In this document: one piece after another, positions 26,983 to 37,856 of the stretch | Layout of the letters: each line of letters opens with the position of its first letter | How positions within the stretch are numbered: the first letter of the stretch is position 1 | Assembly: GCA_900239685.1 (NCBI GenBank) | Contig: OENT01000348.1 | Coordinates: forward strand, 62,001-126,000 | Source of the DNA: Rotaria macrura | Lineage: Eukaryota; Rotifera; Eurotatoria; Philodinida; Philodinidae | DNA length: 64,000 nucleotides | Direction of reading: 5' to 3' | Notes under the pieces: model-generated | Databases searched by the model: none | What the model was told of the DNA's origin: nothing | The model's input: the letters and a program-made list of their open reading frames with translations, nothing else | Made by a program: the position numbers and the translations under genes

Positions 26983-27966
26983 TACATATATTTTTTCTGC
27001 TCTATGCTCTATGCTCTCTCTCTTTCTCTCTCTTGCAAGTGATACTGATCATTCATTCCTCTTTTTAATATCAGGCTACGAGCAGATACCCCGGTGTATG
27101 TGCATGAAGTATAAAAATATATTTGAGAAAAAAAAAGAGAAAAGACAACGAGAGAAAACAGTAGAGAGAAAGAGAGAGATGTTGTGTATTTGCTTCTTTT
27201 TTTGCTTTTCATTTTTATTTACTATTCATTCTTTTGTTTTGTTTCTTTTTTCGTCAGTCATTTCTGTCTCGTCTTTTTTTTTTCTTCTTTTCTTCTGTAC
27301 TTATTACTGTTCAGTTTTTCAAGATAAAGACAGATGGAGAAATAATATATAAAAATTTCAACATGTCGAAATGAATATATAATTTGACATGCAATAACAT
27401 TATTCATTGATAAAAAAATTTTGTTTTATTTGTTTGATTTACCTTTCATTTAAAATGCATTGTTTGAACATTTCCTCTTTTTTTTCTTCTTGCACAAGAG
27501 AAAAAGAAATTTTAATCAATGATTAATTATCAAATCTACTATTGTTGATTCAAAGAAAATTTAAAAGAAGACAAAAAAACATTGATTGGCAACTTTATTG
27601 TGCTAAAGTATATTTGTTTTTGAATATTTCATATGACATTTATTGACAGAGATATAATTGATTTTTTTTATCATTCTACTAAAAAAAAAGGAAAGAAAAC
27701 TCATTCTTTCATCAGAATCAAACGTACTTTTAACGTTAATGTGTATATTCATCTCTTGACAGTCAATTAAACAATAATGTTCGACATGTTTTATTCAATG
27801 AGATTCGAACTATTTGAATGGATTCGAGCAATTTGTATTTACGAAATGTAAAGATTAGTTTAATAGATTGAAGAAAAAGAAAACAAAATTGATTCAATCG
27901 AGAATAAATACGATAGTTAGTATTTTATTCAATCAAACATGTCTATTAATATTCATTATATGATAT
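26983..27966. other. Intergenic, convergent 3' regions
   Basis: About 1 kb between the KDM2 stop and the stop of the opposite-strand Gln/Tyr-rich gene. It contains CT and GA low-complexity runs and T-rich tracts. Open frames here are simple-sequence artefacts; no gene seen. Confidence 0.55.
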
Positions 27967-28371
27967 TCATTTGGATTCTCGTTTTTTATGATGCTTCTGT
28001 TTGAATTCTATGGATGCTTCTTGAAAAACACGTTGTTGTTGTTGTGGCCAATATTGTTGATTACCATAAATAGTTTGTCCTAAATATGATTGAGGATACG
28101 TTGACCATTGTTGTTGAGGATATGGGGACCATTGTTGTTGAGGATAAAATGGATATTGCGGTGTTTGTTGTCCCCAATAGGTTGGATATTGTGGCTGTTG
28201 ATAACAATTAGGATAGAGATTATTATTATTATTATAGCCTGGATTGAGTGAACATTGTTGACACTGAAATAAGTTCGAATTAGAAGGTTTACTTAAATAT
28301 ACGTAGAATATTTAAGAATGTTTTACTTGTTGTGGATAACCACCATATGGTTGTTGCGAAACGTACTGCAT
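27967..28371 (-). CDS. Small Gln/Tyr/Pro-rich prion-like protein, unrecognised
   Basis: Two exons, 28327-28371 and 27967-28263, join in phase (CAA CAA|TGT CAA) to give 113 residues. The protein starts MQYVSQQPYGGYPQQ and continues with YNNNNN, three PQQQW-type units (YPQQQWSPYPQQQWSTYPQ), YWPQQQQRVF, and a basic tail KQKHHKKRESK. Two Cys form CQQC at the exon join. There is no signal peptide in this model. The ATG follows a CATCAACAG that could be a splice acceptor, so a further 5' exon (for example with a signal peptide) is possible. The composition suggests a low-complexity, RNA-granule-like or structural protein; no family recognised. Position-independent coding signs are the periodic repeats and the clean intron. 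Confidence 0.6.
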
Positions 28372-30257
28372 CTGTTGATGTTTATGTATATACGGTGCAA
28401 GAAAAAGTATTTCGTGATGAAAACATTTCATTTATATACAAGATTTTTAATGATAATTACATATGAATCTTATGGGTTGAAGGTTACTTTTTTTTATTGC
28501 TTATGGCTATTTCTTTATTGTTAGATAAATATATATTAATCATGATGTCAGACATTAAGTCGGAGAATGTTCTTTTATATGTATATATTCATATGAACTT
28601 GATGATGAGAGAGACAACGATCTTTCGTAAAGTATTGATAATAGATGTTGATAATAGCCAAAAATGACCGTGACGAGAACATGAAACCCAGAAAAAGGAA
28701 CGAATGTTCTGCTAGATATGTATTGATGACTAATATTATTCACGATTACAATTAAAAGTAAAATATTACATCTATACTTAAAATATTCGAATAAATCGTG
28801 CGGAACAGCAGTATTATTACTAATTTTTAAATGACTTATGTTTCGTTTATTTCAATGGGATTTTTCCGATGAAGCAAGAAAACATGAATCATGTGTAATA
28901 TACATCACTATGAAGGTACTCTATTTATAATGAACAATATAATAACTGTCAAGTTTTCATCATGTAAACTATTATACAGTTCAACATGGAAGAACACTGT
29001 GTAGTATCAAATCGAAAAATGCAAATTCAAATAATATTTAAACTATTTTTAATTGTTCTCAATCGAGATATTCTTAATTTTTACTGTAGATTTGATCAAA
29101 CTAAGTATTTTCGTTGTAGGTGCATTTACATATTTAATAGCATACCTTATGACTATCTGTTAACCAATAGAACTAAGCTTTGATTGTGTTTGCTGATATA
29201 GTTAGTGCGAATGGAAAAACAATACCATGAGTCAACTGTATGATACCATATACATTAAATCATTCGTACTTGAAGGATGAATGATGAGTGGTACGAGTAA
29301 ATATGATTGGATAAGTTAGTTATGTTCTAAAAATAGTTTTCGTTTGCAATAAATCAAATTTTCTTTGCCTTGAAAATTTAAACTTAAATCAATCTTGCAA
29401 ACTAATTTGCGACAAGGGAATTTTTCTATTCTCGTCATCGTAAACATGAGGTGTCTTATTTAGAAAGAGATGAAATCGTAAACGTCTCAAGGGATATTTT
29501 GATTATCATTATTACGAAGTTGAATTTGATTATGTTTAAAAGAACAGTGTTGCTACAGGACAATCAAAAACAGTGAAGAATTTTTAACCTATAAAAATAT
29601 TTAGGTTCTACTATTTGTTTTTCATGTTGATTCGAACGATCGAATGGGAAATATTTCACTAGTTAGTAGTTTATTTTGTGTAGATTTATAAAATATAAAA
29701 TTTAGGAGTATGATGACAAGACGATACACAAGAGTTTATTTCTAAACTTGATAACTCTATAAATTGCAATCATGAGCATAACTGTTACATGACATTAAGA
29801 TAATTATATAATTAGCAATTGTTTAAGACCAAACTTCGAAGAAAAACAGAAGATGTATTAGTTAAATTTCATATATTATTGAGTTTTCGATCAAGTGTTT
29901 TTTATATTAATTAACTACTGTACAGTTTCATTCATGTTTATCTTCGTAAAATAAAACAATATAGCGTTTGAAATATAAAAAAAAAGCAGTAGATTATTTT
30001 ACATTAAAGATATCTATAATTATGAAATCTTCTATGTAATCAGAATTGAATATTGACTATTAATCGAGAGAATGAATAATTTAGATAGACCTGATGAAAG
30101 TACTATCTCGGATTGATTTATTCTTTTTTGATGAAAAGAAGAATTGAATCACTTCAAACTTGTATTCAATCGTCATACTTATAAATCAAAGACTTCTATT
30201 TTTCTAATATTTTAAGAAGCCGGAAAATCACCATTCATAGAAAAAGTTCAACTACTT
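28372..30257. other. Intergenic, nothing recognised
   Basis: AT-rich sequence of about 1.9 kb. Short open frames on both strands have no domain or codon pattern that supports them. It may hold the 5' part of the Gln/Tyr-rich gene. Confidence 0.5.
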
Positions 30258-30361
30258 TCAACTCGGATTCGTATACCATTCAATGGCTTCTTTAGTTGCC
30301 GATTTGATTCGATCTTGTTCACACTTAGAAGATGCAACACGAACCGACGTATGACTATTTC
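30258..30361 (-). CDS. Possible terminal exon of an unidentified gene
   Basis: On the minus strand an AG acceptor (TTATCATAG) at 30362-30363 is followed by a 104-nt open stretch ending in TGA at 30258. With one base carried in, it reads about 34 residues including SVRVASSKCEQDRIKSATKE and ending WYTNPS. Codon use resembles the real genes here, and the peptide looks like a soluble helical C-terminus. No upstream partner exon could be found, so it may be a relic, part of a gene whose other exons were missed, or chance. Confidence 0.25.
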
Positions 30362-31259
30362 CTATGATAAGATGTCACAATTGTGTAAGTTAAAACAAAC
30401 CGTTACAATCAAGAATATCATTGACTTATTTCAATAGTAAAGTTAATAGATATTTTTCTATTGTGAACTCTACACAACGTATTTGTTTAAGTTTCATTTT
30501 TCACAAATTGTTGCGTGGAATCATTACTTCTCAGTCGATGACTTTGTTTCATACGTAAAGATCAGCATCAAAGTAAACACACGATGATTACTGTAGTTCG
30601 TTTAATATGGCTGATTATTTTTTTTCAATACAATCATAACAAAAAATGATCGATCACATCAAAGAAAGACGTGCAGTTGTAAAATAGTTTGAATTTTCAA
30701 AATACATCATCATAAAGTGAATGAAGGAATACTTTAAGTTTAATTTTGAATTCTTTCCCTTAGGACTACAAGGTATCTTGACTCACAGTAGACTTGCATT
30801 CTTTATACGCAATAAAAAAATATTTGAGCTGTTCACACTATTCAAAAGAAACGAAAAAGCAAAACATGGAAATGTGTCAAGAAAGTTGTATTGAATGATT
30901 GAAATCAATAAATCGATCTATTCAAATGAATTGAAGTGAAGATATTAAAATTTTCTTGTCTTTGATAGTATTATATCCGGTCTAATCCAAAAATAATGGT
31001 TCGAGTATGTAAGAGAAAGGGAAGAGGAGAGAGGGAGAGAGAAAGAGAAAAAATCAGCACCCAAAATCTATCAGCAATACGAAGAATAAAAAGCTTGAGA
31101 GATATTTTTATCAAACTTTCATTTTTCTTCTGTTTATCATCACTTAATACTAATTTCAAGAAGATTCTATAATCTTTATTACTATATAATATACAGGTAA
31201 AATATCTTCGATAAAAAAACAATGTATCTCGAAAGCATGTTCATCTTCCTAGAAACACG
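30362..31259. other. Intergenic upstream of the FW-KR prepropeptide gene
   Basis: AT-rich, with a GA-rich patch at about 31010-31050. The promoter of the gene starting at 31260 should lie in the distal part. No definite element was assigned. Confidence 0.45.
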
Positions 31260-31556
31260 ATGCGTTCAACAGTTGTAAACAAATTTTTATGTTTGTTTAT
31301 CATTATTATTGGTATATCATTTTTATCAAGTGCATCAATTTATAATGATGAATATGCTCTCTCTGATATCGATTGGATGGATTTAAATAACTATTATGGA
31401 GGTCACGATTTCGATACACGCGCGACTCAATCACGATTTTGGAAACGTAAACCATATCGTCATTTTTGGAAACGATCGATTTCTGAATCGACATTGGAAA
31501 ACAATAATATGATTAATTCTGTTCCTAAACAAGTTCAACAGCAAGACAAGCATTGA
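31260..31556 (+). CDS. Secreted prepropeptide with two FW-Lys-Arg peptides (neuropeptide-like)
   Basis: Single-exon 98-residue ORF. Residues 1-26 form a signal peptide (basic start, then LCLFIIIIGISFLSSAS). An acidic spacer (residues 27-53) follows. Next are two short basic-aromatic peptides, each closed by a dibasic site: SRFW-KR (K62-R63) and KPYRHFW-KR (K71-R72). A 26-residue tail follows. Signal peptide, acidic spacer, repeated C-terminal Phe-Trp and KR cleavage sites are the layout of neuropeptide or peptide-hormone precursors. There is no Gly before the KR sites, so the peptides would carry a free acid end. No known family was recognised. An AATAAA polyadenylation signal follows about 10 bp after the stop. 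Confidence 0.7.
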   Translation: MRSTVVNKFLCLFIIIIGISFLSSASIYNDEYALSDIDWMDLNNYYGGHDFDTRATQSRFWKRKPYRHFWKRSISESTLENNNMINSVPKQVQQQDKH

Positions 31557-32211
31557 AAACTGAAGAAATAAAATGAAAAAATAATAAAGTTTCTTTTTTT
31601 TTTGTTTTTTGTTCATTCAATAGACTCATTGATGCAATACTTCATCGAAGACATTAGTCTATTCATTTTGAGTATAATTGAATAAATCTATAAAAGTAAG
31701 AATACACATACTGTATATGAAGCAAGAAGAATTGTTGTCATTAGCTATTGATAATGTTATGAAATCCATAGGGATACTTTTTTGGCATTTTTTTACTGAA
31801 CCTATTAACTATCAATGGTAAAGAAAGACAATAAGAAGAATGTGTAACGTAGGTAATAATTCATTTAAATCATTGTCTTCCCTGTTGTTTAGAGCATTTA
31901 TTCATGCATGTGATAAAGAAGAATCGATAACAATACATTGTCAGAAGAAGAAGAAAAAAAGAAGGACGCAAATCTTAATAATTGATTAATCTAAATTGAA
32001 GAGTTATGTCTTTAATCCAATACAATGACTTGATATATCTAATTCAAGTTTCATTTGAAAGTGGAAACTTGGATAATTATCATCATAATCTGAACCTATC
32101 CATAATATAAACAATTTGGTTCATCAAATGTTTTCATACTCTGAGCATGTCTTGATTTTCATAAGTCAAGGAATTATTGATAAGAATTTTCTGTTGCGAA
32201 TGAAAAGAAGA
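31557..32211. other. Intergenic, 3' regions of convergent genes
   Basis: Contains the AATAAA/AATAATAAA signals of the upstream prepropeptide gene and AT-rich sequence. No gene seen. Confidence 0.5.
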
Positions 32212-32424
32212 TCAATCAGATATGAAACTTTGTGTTTCAGAACTGGTACTGTGATAGATTTCGCGTATTTTAAGTCCACATCGTAAACATAACAGAAGTA
32301 CAAATAGAATAACGGTAATTAGGCCAATAATAAAAAGCAATTGATGTAAAGAAGTCTCGGTTAAACCTAATACATTTAATGATTGAAGAATATCAAAAGG
32401 TCGACGTATATGCGTTGAATTCAT
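32212..32424 (-). CDS. Small single-pass membrane protein, 70 residues, unrecognised
   Basis: An uninterrupted ORF from ATG at 32424 to TGA at 32212. Residues about 1-25 are polar (MNSTHIRRPFDILQSLNV). Residues about 29-48 are strongly hydrophobic (LLFIIGLITVILFVLLLCL). A basic stop-transfer patch RCGLKIRE and a Ser/Thr-rich tail follow. Codon choice resembles the confirmed genes nearby, unlike most random frames here. It could be a micropeptide that modulates a membrane pump or channel, or the last exon of a larger gene. No family was recognised and expression is unproven. Confidence 0.5.
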   Translation of the reverse strand: MNSTHIRRPFDILQSLNVLGLTETSLHQLLFIIGLITVILFVLLLCLRCGLKIREIYHSTSSETQSFISD

Positions 32425-35400
32425 ATTCTAAACTAGTCGTAAAGATCAAATCAAGATTTTTTCAATCGGGTATTTTTTTCTTCTTATAACTAATATAAAA
32501 ATTTAAAAACGGAAAATTCCAACGCATCGAATGGTTTTCTTTTTGTTTCTTACTCTCTTCGTGTTTTTATAATTCTAGTTTCGAAACTTTTATGCGACTT
32601 AAATCAAGTTGCGATATTTAAAATACAATTGGATATTTTCCATAACGTGATAGGCATGTTTATAGGTATTTTTCTCTCATATAACTAGAAACAAATCCAT
32701 ATAGAACATGTCAATTCACATTTCATTTATATATTACTAATAAAGTTAAAGTTTCTATTTATTTCAACATTATTGATTAGATTAAAAGAATGATTTTAGG
32801 TTTTTTCCTACACCGAGAAGCATCCTTATCGATAAGTTCATGTTTATGATTAAAACTCATGTTTTATGCAAACAGACAAACATTCCTTTCAAACAGTAGT
32901 CATAGCAGTTTCATATGTTGCCATGTTTTCATTTATTGCATAAGACAATTTGTTAGTAACACAGATAGAGCAACATGAATAGGATGTGTTTTACGATAGA
33001 ATATGAGTCATCACACACTTAGTTACATCTACCGAAGTTAAGGACGATACACACAATAAGAAAAAATTCACATATGAAAATCAATTTAATGATGATAGAG
33101 AATAGAAAATGAATAAGATTTTCTCATACGAAAATAAATTTCCTGTTGTTCGAATGAGTTACTTCGACGACTGCGAATAGAAAATATGAATGATGATATT
33201 TCAAATGTCAACTTCTATTACATTCATGTTTGACTTGACATTGTATTTTCAGTTTTCATAATGGATCATCAAGCGATGTAAGTTGACAGCACGTTGACAA
33301 AGAAAACTCATCGGAATACATATCCTATATGCAGACATCTTTTTTTTTCTTTCATGTTTCATGCTTGCTGTATACTCAGTCTTGTCAAAAATTCATCTGG
33401 GACGATTATGTTGATTGTATGATCATGAATTAAAGGAAAATAAGTAGATATTAAGATTATTTAACCTTATAGTTAAGAAATAAAAGTAAATTTGCGCTGT
33501 CACATTTCTACATGCCTTTCAAAGAACGGTAGTTTCATAAGTGACAGTTGTATCTGTTTTTTCGTTACGCAAAAAGAAAATATGTACTGGTATACATGAT
33601 AACATGTAAAAAAATCTATAACGTCGTGTATTTTCTGTGACCTTCTAGGTGAACTACTTTTTATGAATGTATTAATACGAATTACATAGTTCGCTTCACT
33701 TTTGAAAACTTGCTTATTACTTGTATCATGTTTTGAACTATTGGAGAATCCTTGTGTACATTCTTATATCAAAATATATCTAAATTTTAAGGATCGTGAA
33801 GTACTTGTGCCTTATGAAAATAAGGTCAACTTTGTTCTTGGAACTTTTGAAAAAACATTTTCCGACAAAAAAAAAACTTCAAAATTTTGAATAGGCACAT
33901 TGTTATTGAATAATCTATTTAAAAATAGTGAATATATGTCGACATAATGGAAATATTTTTAATCTTCTATTATGACATGAAAGAGAAAATTTGATTATAC
34001 AGAATATAGAATCAACTTTTGAACGGGGCTCACTTTGAACTGATCATGTTTTCTTCAAATCGAATAACGATAGAAAAAGATTTTCTTACTGATCATCAAT
34101 CATCATCTATCGAATTCTTTCGCCATTTTATATCAAACAGTATTTTTGTCTCTCATACATTCTACATGAGGAAATTTGCAATAAAGTTCATCAATAGTAC
34201 TTAAAAGAAGAAATGGAAATTAATTAACATCTCATCATACTATTAAACACTTCATATACCACAAAAGTGCCTTATGAGCACTTGTTTATTTGCATCAGGA
34301 AAAAATCAAGATAATAGTAAGCCTATAAATCATTCACATATTCGTCTCTCTTCTCAATTCTTCATCGAATCAAAACGTCTTATATTCAATATCAAAGACC
34401 AGTGTATGAATTTCTTTTTAAATTGATATACTTTATTTAAGGCATAAAATTTCTTGTGTTCGTTTTCTTTTTAATTAAGTTCCATTTTCATAGTAAAATC
34501 CAGTAGAGAACGCAAAATTTTTCTTTCTCACAAAATACGCTTGTATATCTTGTCACTTCGCCTTTCAACTCTATACGATTGCTTAGACTTACTGCCGAAG
34601 TATAGAATTAAACTTTAATTCAGACTTTTTTCTTATTAAGCTGAGTGCTGCAGAATTAAAGAACGTTTGACTTCTGATTATTCCACTATATCTATAGAGA
34701 TCAAAATAAAGTGCGAGAAACAATGCAGAACAGACAATAAAATCAGACACAAATAGATCATAATCAACAATTATCTAAATTTATATGTAAGTGTTAAGAA
34801 TTTATGATCAAAATATCCATGTTTGTATAATAGATTCTTTTTTCATATGATATAGTAAATTAGCATGTGTTTCAGAATTAGAAGATACTTTATCAGTTTT
34901 TTTTTAACGAAAAACATATTGATCACTGATTCATATCGAAGTGTATTGTTGATAGTTTTAATTTTCTATTTCAAATCTAGACAACAACTATGATATTAAT
35001 TTTTCTATGCTTCCCTTTGAATAGTTTATGATACTCAGAATATTAATAAAAAAGAATCCAATTCTAGACAGGAAATATACATTTATAATCGTCAACTCAC
35101 AAACAAATAGTCGAATTCAATATAAAGATTTCTTGTCTAACACTCAGCTTCGTTAAATATTGATAGAAATGAAATAGTCGCACATCAAAATACACTGATT
35201 ATTAATAACTTATATTGCCACATTCACTCATGTTAACACTGATAGCTATCCCGTTTTCTTATTTCTAAACAATATATTCGATTAATTATCTTCACATTAT
35301 AGAATACACACTTGTATCTAGGATTTATTTCATTCCGTACCACGTGTATATGAACGATGGAGATTTTCATGCACTCATAATGATTAGTTGATTTAGAAAT

Positions 35401-37021
35401 TAGTTTACAAAAAGAAATGACGCGTTGTATCTGAAACTATGCGTGAATTTTTCATACATAAAATTCAAGAGAATTCCAAGTGTTAAATTTTGAAGAAAAA
35501 TTCTTTTTTTGTTTTCTTTCAATTTAATCAACAATAGTCGAGAAATATTTGTAATTATAAAACGTTGTAAGTGTACAGTACAAGTTTTGATGCTTAAATT
35601 TACATTGTAATCATATGAGATATTCCTCAACTTCGAATAAATACTTTTTTAATCAGCTTATTAAGATTTTTATTGAATGAAAATAATTTATAAATCTAAT
35701 ACAGATGCAATATTTCAATGATGCAAAACTTTTATTTCAAAGTGAATCAATAATATAAAATCATGTAACTCTTCTATATTTAGCTGTTGTTAATCGTCCA
35801 TGAAAAAAATATAGAAAAAGAGCAGCACGAATTGATTTTATTTTCTCTCAAAATCAACAATGTTTACATTCAATGACGTGACATCTCATCCATCATTAGT
35901 ATTTTTAATCGTAAGAAGAAAATTTTCTATAAAACAAAATCATCATATATTTTCGACGATAGAATTGGACATATACCGGAGAAAAATATATATTTATATA
36001 CAATATGAAGAACAAAAAAGAAATCCAATGATTTTCTTTTAATTTCCTTTTTCTAGAATCAATATATTTCATCGACATTATTTGAAATCGATTAGATGAA
36101 CAAAATTAGACGAGACACATTTTTACGCTTAAATAAGATGTGAAAAGAAAACATACTACGCGATTTATAGAACATCCTTAATTAAGCATACATTCGATTG
36201 TTAACAATCAATCAGATTTGTAAGGACATAGTACATAGTCTTACTCTAGTGAAGATAATGTATCGAAATACGTTCTATCGCGTAAGATTGAGAGCAAGCA
36301 AATAAATTCACGAGAAGAAAAATTCTATGTTATATTCTACATGAAACGAACAAAGGTAAGGAATCGTTGATCTTTTATGTCTTATTTTCCATATTGAAAG
36401 AAGAAGAATGCATCCGGACATGCTTGTTCTTCTATTATTCCTTTTCCAAGTAGACAAATGTAAATACATATCCAATAGAAAAGTTTAGTTCATCATAGAC
36501 ACGTATCTTACGTTACTTATCTAATCAATAGATGAATAGATACGTCTACGTTTTTCAATCAGTTCTTCCACGATTTATTCATTAATCATCATCAATTTTC
36601 CATTTCGTATGTTGTTTTTTAACATATGTAAATCATTCGTTCAATTAATCTATATTATCATGTTCTTGTAAAAGATTTCAAACGATCAAGAAAAAACACA
36701 ATCTTATTTTGTTAACACGTTCATATTCAATTGATTATTGCAATCATAGAAAATAACAATGAAAAGAATCCTATGTTTATCTTTCCGGAAACGAACATGT
36801 AGAATAGCTATAAAAAGACTACATGTATGAGCATGTTCAAATCATATGAAATTATCATTTATTAAGAGTGTAACACATTTTCTGTATTCTTTTCTAACGA
36901 AATTTCTTCTCTGCAACTAATGATTGATTTTTATTTTTCGTTTGCTTTTAGTTCCTACTATTTAAGCTATTATTATTATCATCGTCATCATCATTATTTT
37001 TCTTTCATTATAATTGATATC
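32425..37021. other. Intergenic region, nothing recognised apart from a TATA-like site
   Basis: About 4.6 kb of AT-rich DNA with scattered short open frames that show no domain, repeat or codon signature. The promoter of the LASAKFASGL precursor lies at its right end. Confidence 0.5.
36809..36817 (+). promoter_or_regulatory. TATA-like box (TATAAAAAG) upstream of the LASAKFASGL precursor
   Basis: TATAAAAAG lies 205 bp before the chosen ATG, near a TTGCTTTTAG at 36941-36950 that could be the acceptor of a 5' UTR intron. TATA boxes are common in tissue-specific peptide genes. AT-rich context makes chance matches likely. Confidence 0.3.
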
Positions 37022-37363
37022 ATGCAGACGAAATTAATTCTTCTTGTTGGTCTTCTAACCGTCCTGTTTTTCTTCCATGTCAACACTGTTGAATCAGCAA
37101 TATTCTTAAATAGTGATGAAGAATGGGGTGATTTCAGTTCAGAAGATTCATATGATTTAGATAAACGTCTTGCTTCGGCTAAGTTTGCCAGTGGTCTTGG
37201 CAAACGTCTTGCTGCGGCAAAATTTGCAAGTGGTCTTGGCAAACGTTTGGCATCAGCGAAATTCGCCAGTGGTCTTGGCAAACGTTTGGCATCAGCAAAA
37301 TTCGCCTCTGGCTTGGGTAAAAGACTCGCATCAGCTAAATTTGCATCAGGATTGGGCAAATGA
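37022..37363 (+). CDS. Neuropeptide precursor with five LASAKFASGL-GKR units
   Basis: A 113-residue prepropeptide. Residues 1-26 are a signal peptide (MQTKLILLVGLLTVLFFFHV, ending VESA). An acidic spacer rich in Asp, Glu and Ser ends in DKR. From residue 50 there are five tandem units, LASAKFASGLGKR, with one variant (unit 2, LAAAKFASGLGKR) and a last unit that ends GLGK then stop. KR is the prohormone convertase site and the Gly before it is the amide donor, so the predicted product is the decapeptide LASAKFASGL-amide. The start was chosen at the ATG that opens the signal peptide; an ATG at 36920 in frame would add an unlikely Tyr/His-rich leader. The C-terminal -GL-amide recalls allatostatin-A and buccalin peptides, but the rest differs, so family membership is only a possibility. 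AATAAA signals follow the stop. Confidence 0.88.
   Translation: MQTKLILLVGLLTVLFFFHVNTVESAIFLNSDEEWGDFSSEDSYDLDKRLASAKFASGLGKRLAAAKFASGLGKRLASAKFASGLGKRLASAKFASGLGKRLASAKFASGLGK
37169..37360 (+). repeat. Five 39-bp coding tandem repeats of the peptide precursor
   Basis: Units start at 37169, 37208, 37247, 37286 and 37325, each 13 codons (the last 12). Protein units are almost identical while codons differ between units (for example CTT, TTG and CTC for Leu; GCT, GCG and GCA for Ala). This points to old copies kept alike by selection on the peptide rather than a fresh DNA duplication. Confidence 0.9.
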
Positions 37364-37856
37364 AAGTTTTGGAAAAGAAAAAAAGAAACACTTTATTTTT
37401 TTCTCTCCTGTGAATGAATAGAAGCAAACAGCTGAATCATATTTTCTTCGATCAAAATAAAATAACAAAAAATGTTCATGATTGTTGTCTAGTTTTGTGT
37501 ATTTTATCATGCATAAAACGAGACATATATAATAAAGGATGGCTATATGAAAGACATGTTCAATTTCTTTTTAATAGTCAAAGCTAATAGATAGTTTCGA
37601 TGTCTCATTAAATCGATGATGAGAAATATTGAAACTTTCGCAGTGTCATTTTGAATTTCAACAGCGAGGTCATCGTCTCTTCTGTATCCTATTTTAATTC
37701 GCTTTTTTTTAATGTTTTGAACGTATTGTTTGATTGGTCTCTATCTGAAGTGCATTGAACCGAAGCGGTGATAGCAAATGTATGAGTATATACAACGCTT
37801 TGTCATTATCGATTTTCGTTGACATATACGTATAAATCGAAAGAAAAAATCCTAAC
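37364..37856. other. Short intergenic region
   Basis: Holds AATAAA polyadenylation signals of the peptide precursor just after its stop and, at the right end, the promoter of the 37857 gene. No other feature seen. Confidence 0.5.

Noticed and set aside
26942..27352. 136-codon frame overlapping the KDM2 3' end
   Set aside because: It overlaps the real KDM2 C-terminus in another frame and then runs through CT/T-rich low complexity.
31450..31476. Similarity of KPYRHFW to the melanocortin HFRW core
   Set aside because: Residue order differs, the match is four letters long and the precursor architecture is unlike POMC.
36920..37021. In-frame upstream ATG for the LASAKFASGL precursor
   Set aside because: It would add a Tyr/His-rich leader ahead of a perfect signal peptide; a possible splice acceptor lies within it.
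36994..37359. 121-codon minus-strand frame across the peptide repeats
   Set aside because: It is the antisense shadow of the tandem repeat units; its repeats mirror the plus-strand precursor.
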